From positions 1 through 29,495 of the forward strand of contig JAWXUF010000012.1 of the NCBI GenBank assembly GCA_044432865.1: 29,495 nucleotides of DNA. The letters are read 5' to 3'. Made by a program: the position numbers and the translations under genes. The DNA is from JAWXUE01 sp044432865 (GTDB taxonomy: Bacteria; Bacillota_I; Bacilli_A; Acholeplasmatales; Anaeroplasmataceae). The notes beneath the pieces were generated by a model. The model had not been told where the DNA came from and did no database searches. It saw nothing but the letters and a program-made list of their open reading frames with translations. This document shows, piece by piece, positions 22,701-28,689 of the stretch; positions within the stretch are counted from its first letter, which is position 1; each line of letters starts with the position of its first letter.

Positions 22701-24300
22701 TGGTGATAGCTCTGACAATCTTTATTTTTATACTGTGATTGAAATGCCAAATGCAATTTTACTAAAAAATCGATCAATTAATGGATTAGATACTTATTTA
22801 GTTGCATATGTTGATTTAGTTGCATATGCTAAAACATTCGGTGTTACTGTTGAATTAAAGGGATTTGATAGTAGTAAAACTGGTTGTTTTACTATTTCGA
22901 TGACAATGTCTAGTGAAGAAGGAAACCAAGTATTAAAAGAGTATTTTACTTACTATGTTTTTGGTGATGATGAAACTATTGTTGTATCTTCAATTATGAA
23001 ATTAACAAGTTATGATTATCATTATCATTCATCATTTAACGAAAATGTGTTATCTGTAGATGACTGTATTGCTATTAATGATCAAATAGATTTATATAAA
23101 TATTCAATCGAATTTTATCAAAAAAATTCAATAAGATATACTTGGATGAATTTAGCTGATTTTGTTGATAAATTTAATGCTGAGGTTTATATTGATATTG
23201 ATTCACAACAATTAATTATAAATGCATTTGATTCTATTTATACAATTGATATTACAATTTTACATACAATTGTACCGTACTATGTATCATTTTACTCAGC
23301 TGGAACTTACTATTTAGATACAAATTCAGGATTTGTTTATGTAAGCATATACTATAGGGATAATAATACTGGTGATTTTTATTGTTATGAAGTTGAAAGA
23401 TATAGTGTATCTTATTTAAATGTTGAAGAATATACAGGTTACCAAGTAGTAAATGTATATATATATGGATTGTTATTAGAAACAGAAGTGTTTGTTCTTA
23501 CTGCAGATAGTGAATTCTCTATTGAATTTAACAATCAATATTTTAATATAGGAATTGATGATATTGATAACTTCCAATTAACTGGACAAATTTTATATTT
23601 GTATTCGGATTATTATCAAACAATCTATCTTTCATCGGAAAATTATACAATCTTAAACCTTGATTCTATTGATATGACTACACTAGGATGGAAGAATCTG
23701 ATTATTGAATTTGATGGTGAGCAATATAATATTTCAATGTATGTTCGCACACCCGAATATTTTATTAGTGACATGATTGTATCTACAACTAACAAAAGTT
23801 TATTAGATGAAGAAAATCCTAATATTATCATTAATAGATATATTGAAAATTCAACACCAATTAGAACAAATTATTATTTCTATTCTGGTTTTTACTCAAT
23901 TAGTATTGAAGATTTCATTAATTATGCAAGTAATCTTGGAGTTGTAGTAACGACGACTGATTTAATTAATTCACAAGTTGGTTATACATATATTACTTTA
24001 ACAATTGGTACTTTATCAAAGAATGTATATTATAATGTTGTAAAAAATTATTATTTCCATTCAATTATCCCTATTGAGATTACATCTGATTCTGGTATGT
24101 TTGAGTTAGAAGATATAAATAAAATTGTATCTGGTGAAAATTTAGATGAATATTATCTTAATTTTTACGGATATGGTTATTACGACACATACATAGAAAC
24201 AATGTCTTTTCTTGAATTAAAAATCAAATATAATGCTAAATTTAGTGTTTTAAATGACAAATTAGTTATTACAATGCTTGGAAATGTATATACATTCTAA
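19780..24300 (+). CDS. Giant surface lipoprotein with Ig-like domains and C-terminal tandem duplication
   Basis: A 1506-residue lipoprotein, unidentified as a whole. The signal peptide ends in LTAC (C20). An unassigned domain covers 25-127. Two tandem Ig-like domains of the Big_3 type follow at about 128-205 and 207-280, each with SEGxLxLxY...SGFDT...VTIxY. A long helical region with no family match spans about 290-685. From about 770 to the end lies a beta-rich, Tyr/Asp/Ser-rich half built of two diverged copies (about 770-1160 and 1165-1506; for example TYYVDV near 880 with YFNIGI near 1254, and PCEYYI at 955 with TPEYFI at 1324). GGGAG precedes the ATG. It is outer-face anchored, probably adhesive or structural; that is inference. 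Confidence 0.85.
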   Translation: MKKIWKYICLIFTALVLTACFNDALTGSFDIQITGVQGVSDVTVDTDTNTISFDVAPSITTFDVKGIQTAYDTINIVPVTSGTSTSTIVQLQDGKNIFTINFSGTITYLGVQKEVSEDWTLEINKLTSASIQSISIFEWKTEYFINELFSEGLLRLSYTDGTSYNVVLRSSMVSGFDTSKEGVVSVTITYVEFTITTDITISKQTDNLESIEVTTWQLNYSLNSKYSEGRLLLTYSTGNTSQIAITEDMISGFDTTVEGEFTVTISYGGFTISKNIFVIDNSVGEDEQVQSDTLTELMFKVITFFNSGEVEGTDEFDNKYNKFYMNFIECGGSIESVIELCHENGITNNDVLNALKLADDNLADYREFFYGFEQFFEETNTALEISKYIFEDWDRHMEVVSSINELVTSSQLTNIFIYSVSYFNNGSNAVPTFDDFKNHISDLDNNSTYIDVMEKYYDVIENSEYTPLYTEWYDVAVSVQGIINVLVSFDKDDLELATNTIINVFLDFENVSTSDLTKTINIIGEIVLEFYDELPSYDFVIELVKTAFQFDLFYPDELVKVIALVFVDFTSDDMLEIIDILNASTEYMMVEILHVLSDSIIKNIDLVYGNQANFEVEMIKYFTNINSINIDTVGQFAKDIYTLITDLSNTPILTVVNKETFNSSLMELLDTTFSFIESNPFSFYVYNSSHKSFVVSAGLTENEFYAYLNANSRFYYNGMEINFSSEICSSIDLNKIGTQYLVINIGGAIYEIPVYISGDKIDLDLVDYSYYISHSYLSIDGDDTYIFLDPNGNVVSDSYVRFKVTYYEAQDDVYYSFNISNWYSDSEMTYEIIYNDLTPGKQNGLISINFFGEEVVYIPMKIFVCEYDETITETITLYGTYYVDVNSMDDIILSHDRYYLSESPYYDTYIRSENTLLSIDDVTLYNSIDFSKSESQTLSLNYNDKDYTLKLFIEPCEYYIINNVYLETTPGISIGDSSDNLYFYTVIEMPNAILLKNRSINGLDTYLVAYVDLVAYAKTFGVTVELKGFDSSKTGCFTISMTMSSEEGNQVLKEYFTYYVFGDDETIVVSSIMKLTSYDYHYHSSFNENVLSVDDCIAINDQIDLYKYSIEFYQKNSIRYTWMNLADFVDKFNAEVYIDIDSQQLIINAFDSIYTIDITILHTIVPYYVSFYSAGTYYLDTNSGFVYVSIYYRDNNTGDFYCYEVERYSVSYLNVEEYTGYQVVNVYIYGLLLETEVFVLTADSEFSIEFNNQYFNIGIDDIDNFQLTGQILYLYSDYYQTIYLSSENYTILNLDSIDMTTLGWKNLIIEFDGEQYNISMYVRTPEYFISDMIVSTTNKSLLDEENPNIIINRYIENSTPIRTNYYFYSGFYSISIEDFINYASNLGVVVTTTDLINSQVGYTYITLTIGTLSKNVYYNVVKNYYFHSIIPIEITSDSGMFELEDINKIVSGENLDEYYLNFYGYGYYDTYIETMSFLELKIKYNAKFSVLNDKLVITMLGNVYTF

Positions 24301-25251
24301 GTGAAAAAAATAATATTAATAACTACTAGTTTTATACTAGTAGTTATTGCTATATTTAGTATTATTTTATGCTTTGTTAATAATGATTTATTTAAACTAA
24401 TAAAATATACTCAAAGCAATTATAATTTGAATATAAGTGATATAATTGACGATGAAAGTGATTCACAATTCGTATATTATAGAAGCTGTATTAAAAAAAT
24501 AACTAATAACTTAACACAAGAAGAATCTATTGATATAATAAATAATTATAATAATCAAAAAGTTAATTTACTTGATAAATATTCTATTATATTTAGATAT
24601 AGTAAGTATATTAGCGTTGGTAAAAGTGATAATAGTAATAGTAATAATTCTATTAATTACTTTGATAATGATTTCTTAATCAACGCTATTGAATTAATTT
24701 ATGATCTTGATACAAGATTAGATGTATATACTGATGTGCAGTTAATAACTTTTAACAATCATTTGAATGAAATATTAAATTATTCAAATACAAGTGATGT
24801 TAGTTTAGTGAAATTAAGAGATTTTTCTAATTTTATTGGTGAATTATCTTACGATCTAAAAAACTTTAACTTTATCTTATCTTATTTACTAAATATTGAT
24901 GTATTAGAACATTCAGATGATTTAACTTTATTAATAACTTCATATTTAAAAGAATTAAATTCAGATGACGTATTAAGTCTTATTGATATTCTAAGAGAAG
25001 ATACAGAAGAAATAGTAGTGTATTTCATTAATTTAATTTATAACAAATCAGTTATATTTAACCAAGCAAATATATATAACCAAATTGAATTACTATTAGA
25101 ATATTATGAAATAGATTACGAATATAATATCTTTGATTTATCTATTTACTTATTTAATAATGATATAACTAAATATCAAAATATCAATGATGAATTAACG
25201 AAAAGTAAAATTGATAGTATTGTTGATATTATTAATGATTATACAAAATAA
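24301..25251 (+). CDS. Membrane-anchored partner sharing the giant lipoprotein's helical region
   Basis: A 316-residue protein that I do not recognise. It has one N-terminal hydrophobic anchor (about 4-25, no lipobox; the C at 23 lacks a proper context) and a mainly helical, acidic exterior domain. Residues 221-257 (SDDVLSLIDIL ... NQAN) align with 571-613 of the preceding giant lipoprotein (SDDMLEIIDIL ... NQAN), and flanking helices look similar, so the two share a domain. The GTG start directly follows the upstream TAA with no Shine-Dalgarno in place, so translation probably depends on coupling. A perfect 13-bp inverted repeat lies in its first codons. It is probably a functional partner of the lipoprotein. 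Confidence 0.72.
   Translation: MKKIILITTSFILVVIAIFSIILCFVNNDLFKLIKYTQSNYNLNISDIIDDESDSQFVYYRSCIKKITNNLTQEESIDIINNYNNQKVNLLDKYSIIFRYSKYISVGKSDNSNSNNSINYFDNDFLINAIELIYDLDTRLDVYTDVQLITFNNHLNEILNYSNTSDVSLVKLRDFSNFIGELSYDLKNFNFILSYLLNIDVLEHSDDLTLLITSYLKELNSDDVLSLIDILREDTEEIVVYFINLIYNKSVIFNQANIYNQIELLLEYYEIDYEYNIFDLSIYLFNNDITKYQNINDELTKSKIDSIVDIINDYTK
24318..24348 (+). repeat. Perfect 13-bp inverted repeat inside the start of a gene
   Basis: AATAACTACTAGT (24318-24330) and ACTAGTAGTTATT (24336-24348) are exact complements over a 5-nt loop. The hairpin lies 15 nt after the GTG of the 24301 gene, in codons for its membrane anchor, with no T-run after it. Confidence 0.75.
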
Positions 25252-25271
25252 AACAAAATTCGACAAAATAC

Positions 25272-25300
25272 TTGAATTAAATTCTTACATATGATATTAT
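25272..25300 (+). promoter_or_regulatory. Promoter of a small structured RNA
   Basis: TTGAAT (25272-25277), exactly 17 bp, then TGATATTAT with TATTAT at 25295-25300. The predicted start point, about 25307, coincides with the first base of a hairpin. A perfect match to a Spo0A box (TTCGACA, 25259-25265) lies just upstream. Confidence 0.6.
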
Positions 25301-25306
25301 AAAAAA

Positions 25307-25389
25307 GCAGTAGAAATACTGCATCCCCAAAGTATACTTTGTATACACACAATCCCTTTAGAAGTCTACCATTTGGTAGGCTTCTTTTT
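25307..25389 (+). ncRNA. Candidate 83-nt three-hairpin RNA
   Basis: No known RNA class recognised. Elements in order: hairpin 1 GCAGTA-GAAA-TACTGC (25307-25322) with a GNRA loop; ATCCCC; hairpin 2 GTATAC-TTT-GTATAC (25332-25346), which could also fold as the palindrome AAAGTATACTTT; then CACACAATCCC; and an 11-bp terminator stem AGAAGTCTACC/GGTAGGCTTCT (25360-25385) running into T. It has its own promoter and ends 48 nt before the deacetylase start. It is either a free small RNA or a leader that attenuates the deacetylase gene. Its GC content is clearly above its surroundings, as in structured RNAs of AT-rich genomes. Confidence 0.6.
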
Positions 25390-25437
25390 GTATATTTTAT
25401 TAAAAAAATATCAAAATAAAATAAAGAAGGTTTTATT

Positions 25438-26136
25438 TTGAAAAAAATGATTTTAATATTAATAATATTTTTAACAAGCTGTACAAATACCCAAACAGTT
25501 TATTTGAACATTGGGAATGTATATTCATTTGATAATACAAATGAAAAGATAATCTATTTAACATTTGATGATGGATACCCTTATGCTAATACATTAGAAA
25601 TAGTAAATATTTTAAATAGTTATAACATAAAGTGTACTTTTTTCTTAGAAGGAAACTTCATGGCTGATTGTACTGAATTAATTTATCTAATGTTTGAATC
25701 AGGACATATAATTGCTAATCATACTTATACACATTGTAATATAACAACAGTAAGCAATAAAAAGTTATTAGAAGAGTTTACTAAATTTGAAAATTTGTAT
25801 TTTGAAATAACAAATACAGAACTTATTAAATATTTTAGACCGCCAGAAGGTAAATATACAAATGATAAAATTGAATATATTGAAAGTTTAGGATATGATA
25901 TATTCTTTTGGAGTGTTAATTTTAAAGATTGGGATAGAAGTAATGACTTAGGAGAAACATACGCTTATAATTACATAACAAACAACAGTAGTAATGGAGA
26001 TATAATCTTAATGCACACTTTAACAAATTCTAATGTTAAAGCATTACCTAATATTATTGAATACTTCTTAAAAGAAGGATTTGAATTTAAAAATTTAGAT
26101 TATTTAGTCGATAAACGACAAAATGTGACTATTTAA
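25438..26136 (+). CDS. Polysaccharide deacetylase lipoprotein (NodB domain)
   Basis: A 232-residue carbohydrate esterase family 4 protein that should de-N-acetylate peptidoglycan or a related glycan outside the membrane. A short signal peptide ends in the lipobox LTSC (C15). The NodB domain shows motif 1 TFDDG (42-46, D44/D45), motif 2 HTYTH (H95, H99), motif 3 RPPEGKY, then FWSVNFKDWD and LMHT near the end. It resembles the PdaA/PdaB group of sporulation deacetylases, though a lipobox is unusual there. Start is TTG at 25438 with GAAGG 7 nt upstream; an ATG three codons on is the alternative. It is preceded by the candidate RNA and its terminator. Confidence 0.85.
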   Translation: MKKMILILIIFLTSCTNTQTVYLNIGNVYSFDNTNEKIIYLTFDDGYPYANTLEIVNILNSYNIKCTFFLEGNFMADCTELIYLMFESGHIIANHTYTHCNITTVSNKKLLEEFTKFENLYFEITNTELIKYFRPPEGKYTNDKIEYIESLGYDIFFWSVNFKDWDRSNDLGETYAYNYITNNSSNGDIILMHTLTNSNVKALPNIIEYFLKEGFEFKNLDYLVDKRQNVTI

Positions 26137-26148
26137 TTTGTAAAAAAG

Positions 26149-26157
26149 TGTTATAAT
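26149..26157 (+). promoter_or_regulatory. Extended -10 promoter of the epimerase-like gene
   Basis: TGTTATAAT at 26149-26157, 6 nt before the SD GGGGTG (26164-26169). No -35 is evident. Confidence 0.5.
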
Positions 26158-26176
26158 GTAGTTGGGGTGAGTGTGT

Positions 26177-27094
26177 ATGAATTATTTATTAGTAGGTGGA
26201 AGTAGTAAGTTAGCAATTAATTATATTAATGAATGTGTTGGTAGAAGTACTATCAATTTTATTTGTATTGATAATGTAGAAATAGATAAAGAGATAACAG
26301 TAGATCAAGAAGTAAACATCTACTTTAAATATATTAAAACAGAATTGAATAAAGAAAATATTAATAAAATAATGAATGAATATCCAATTGATAGAGTAAT
26401 TAACTTTCATGAATTAAGAGAGTACGGACATGATACAATTGAATATACAAAGAATAACTATGATTTTGTTGTAGATTTACATGACTGTTGCGTTAAAAAT
26501 AAAGTTAAACATTTTACACAAATATCAACAGCGAATGTTTATGGTAATAGTTCTACATTACGTGTAGAGTCTGATCCTTTAAAAATGACTGATGATTATA
26601 TTGTATCTAAGATAAATTCGGAATTGTATTTATTAAATCAAACTGATATTCCAGCTGTAGTACTAAGAGTATCAGAAGTATTTGGTAATGTATTAAAAGA
26701 TCATTATTTAGATAGAATAATTAAAAATATCCTTAATGATGAAGAAATTATTATTAAAGAAGATAGTGAATTTATAAGAACATATATTGATGTACAAGAT
26801 TGTATTTACTTTATTGATACATCTAGTAGACAAAAGATAGAAGGAGCTTATAATGTATGTTCTAATTTACATTTAAGTTCTAAAGATATATTAGATACTA
26901 TTATTAATGAATTTAATTATACTAAAGAAGTAGTATATACAAATGAAAAACCTCTTAATTTAACTTCTGTTAAAGTAGAATCAAATAGCATATCTAAATT
27001 ACTTTCATATAGTTTAACAAGACAAGAACTAAAATATAAGTACTATATTGAAAGATTAAAACAAAAATATATACAAATGAAAAAACAAGGATAA
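26177..27094 (+). CDS. NAD-dependent epimerase/dehydratase-like protein (extended SDR)
   Basis: A 305-residue extended short-chain dehydrogenase, the fold of nucleotide-sugar epimerases and dehydratases. The nucleotide motif at the N terminus is degenerate: VGGSSKLA (5-12) in place of GGxGFxG. The catalytic triad is present as STANVYG (Ser-containing strand) and YIVSK (Tyr and Lys). The downstream VLRVSEVFGN corresponds to the family's RxxNVYGP. A GTG at 26171 is in frame, but GGGGTG at 26164-26169 fits the ATG at 26177 best. It is flanked by its own promoter and terminator; no glycan genes other than the deacetylase are near, so the substrate is open. Confidence 0.78.
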   Translation: MNYLLVGGSSKLAINYINECVGRSTINFICIDNVEIDKEITVDQEVNIYFKYIKTELNKENINKIMNEYPIDRVINFHELREYGHDTIEYTKNNYDFVVDLHDCCVKNKVKHFTQISTANVYGNSSTLRVESDPLKMTDDYIVSKINSELYLLNQTDIPAVVLRVSEVFGNVLKDHYLDRIIKNILNDEEIIIKEDSEFIRTYIDVQDCIYFIDTSSRQKIEGAYNVCSNLHLSSKDILDTIINEFNYTKEVVYTNEKPLNLTSVKVESNSISKLLSYSLTRQELKYKYYIERLKQKYIQMKKQG

Positions 27095-27128
27095 CATGTC
27101 TTTCTAATTAAGAAAGACATGTTTTTTT
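27093..27128 (+). terminator. Strong intrinsic terminator before the spoIIG operon
   Basis: AACATGTCTTTCT (27093-27105) pairs perfectly with AGAAAGACATGTT (27111-27123), followed by a run of T to 27128. Confidence 0.92.
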
Positions 27129-27129
27129 A

Positions 27130-27162
27130 TTTACAAAATTCACAAGATAAATATGCTATATT
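27130..27162 (+). promoter_or_regulatory. Candidate spoIIG promoter with long spacer
   Basis: TTTACA (27130-27135) and TGCTATATT with the hexamer TATATT at 27157-27162 are 21 bp apart. The B. subtilis spoIIG promoter also has an overlong spacer (22 bp) that needs Spo0A. No good Spo0A box is visible here. Alternatively the extended -10 acts alone. Confidence 0.4.
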
Positions 27163-27179
27163 AATCGTGGGTTGATAGT

Positions 27180-27848
27180 ATGGAAATATATATAGAAAAA
27201 ATAATTATATTAAATATATTTATACACTTATTAATGGTCTATTCTACAATATTCCTAACAAATAATAAAGTGAAAAAGAAAAATGTGATTATAGGTATTA
27301 TTATTGGAGTTGTTAATATGTATATATACTTTTTATTTAGTGTATATACAATAAATTATCTTACTTTTATAATAATACCTTTAATTACGTTTAAAGAAGT
27401 AAAATCAACTATTTTATATATTATGTTTAATGTAATTTTAGGAGGAATAACAGGTGTCATAAACATTTCAATAAACTATTACTATGAAGCAATAATATTA
27501 TGCAGCATTATTATACTAGTTATTATATATATATTAAAAAATGATAATAATAAAAAATATAAAATAATTATTAATGATAATACTTATAATTGCTTTTATG
27601 ATACAGGTTGTATTGTTAATCTAGGACTTACTCCTGTAATAATATTAAGTGATAAATTAAAACTTAATTTAGAACTATATTCAACAATGGAAGTAAGTAC
27701 TATATCAGGTGTAACACTACATAATGTATACAAGGCTAAAAATGTTTATTTATTAAGTAATAAAAAGATAGAAAAACATTGTTTAATAATAATATCTAAA
27801 ATTGATTATGATGTAATAATAGGAAAGAATTTTTTAGGGGGACTTTAA
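27180..27848 (+). CDS. spoIIGA: Sigma-E processing protease SpoIIGA (short form)
   Basis: The membrane aspartyl protease that cleaves pro-sigma-E in the mother cell. The N-terminal part has about five hydrophobic helices (residues 8-118), and the cytoplasmic protease domain (about 126-222) carries the catalytic motif as YDTGC (D141), where SpoIIGA usually has D-S/T-G-N. The C-terminal DYDVIIGKNFL corresponds to the final conserved strand. At 222 residues it is far shorter than the roughly 300 of B. subtilis, with both the helical linker and C-terminal region trimmed. The SD is weak (GGGTTG). sigE follows after one base, the classic spoIIG operon. Confidence 0.88.
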   Translation: MEIYIEKIIILNIFIHLLMVYSTIFLTNNKVKKKNVIIGIIIGVVNMYIYFLFSVYTINYLTFIIIPLITFKEVKSTILYIMFNVILGGITGVINISINYYYEAIILCSIIILVIIYILKNDNNKKYKIIINDNTYNCFYDTGCIVNLGLTPVIILSDKLKLNLELYSTMEVSTISGVTLHNVYKAKNVYLLSNKKIEKHCLIIISKIDYDVIIGKNFLGGL

Positions 27849-27849
27849 T

Positions 27850-28539
27850 TTGTTTAATTTTATTAAAAGATTATTTAAAAGAAATAGATGTCATTATATT
27901 CATTCAAATATTCATTTACCAGCTCCATTAAATGAAAAAGAAGAAGAAAGATTATTAATAGAGTTAGAAGAAAAGAAGTGCGTTGAATCAAGAAACATAT
28001 TAATAGAACATAACTTAAGATTAGTAGTATATATTGCTAAGAAATTTGAATCAAAAAAAGTACTAATAGAAGATTTAATTTCAATAGGTTCTATGGGATT
28101 AATAAAAGGAGTTCAAACATTTAAAAGAGATAAAAATATTAAATTAGCAACATATGCATCACGTTGTATTGAAAATGAAATACTAATGTTTTTAAGAAAA
28201 ATATCTAAAATCAAAAATGAATTATCACTAGATGAAACATTAAATGTAGATGCTGATGGAAATGAATTAGTACTAGCTGATATTATTTCAAGTGATGCTC
28301 CTGAGGTTATTGAAGAAGTAATGAATGATGAAAAAGAAGTGTTTCTTTATAATTGTGTAGAAGAGTTAACACAAAGAGAAAAAGAAATAATTGTGTTAAG
28401 ATTTGGTCTATATGAAACTAAATCGATGACTCAAAAAGAAGTCGCAGATTACTTAAATATTTCTCAGTCGTATATATCTAGACTAGAGAAAAAAATCATT
28501 GATAAGCTAAAACAAGATATAGAACTTAGAATCAAATAA
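27850..28539 (+). CDS. sigE: Sporulation sigma factor sigma-E (pro-form)
   Basis: A 229-residue sigma factor controlling early mother-cell genes. Region 2 contains NLRLVVYIAKKFE (54-66) and EDLISIGSMGLIKGVQTF (73-90), then KLATYASRCIENEILMFLR. Region 4 has LTQREKEIIVLRFGL and the helix-turn-helix VADYLNISQSYISRLEK. The segment LPAPLNEKEEERLL (23-36) aligns with LPPPLSKDEEQVLL of B. subtilis. The removable leader before the usual cleavage tyrosine (Y16 in CHYIHSN) is only about 15 residues instead of 27. Start is TTG at 27850 with AGGGGG at 27835-27840. It is coupled to spoIIGA. Confidence 0.96.
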   Translation: MFNFIKRLFKRNRCHYIHSNIHLPAPLNEKEEERLLIELEEKKCVESRNILIEHNLRLVVYIAKKFESKKVLIEDLISIGSMGLIKGVQTFKRDKNIKLATYASRCIENEILMFLRKISKIKNELSLDETLNVDADGNELVLADIISSDAPEVIEEVMNDEKEVFLYNCVEELTQREKEIIVLRFGLYETKSMTQKEVADYLNISQSYISRLEKKIIDKLKQDIELRIK

Positions 28540-28689
28540 TGGCTTTATTCTACAATTTATTGCTTTTGTACTTATTAAATAATTTTATAAAACAATATTT
28601 TAATATACAAAAATAAATAAATGATAGTTATTTAAAAAAATAAAAATAAAAACAACTTTTTTTCTCATACTTTTAATGAGGTGAGAAAA

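Noticed and set aside
28539..28616. A 25-codon frame (MALFYNLLLLYLLNN...) starting at the sigE stop as taATG, hydrophobic throughout.
   Set aside because: No SD, very short, and AT-rich DNA readily encodes hydrophobic residues. The overlap resembles coupling, but there is no independent support.
28540..28689. Search for a sigma-F-type promoter before sigG.
   Set aside because: The gap is nearly all A/T and no site matched well enough to distinguish from background.
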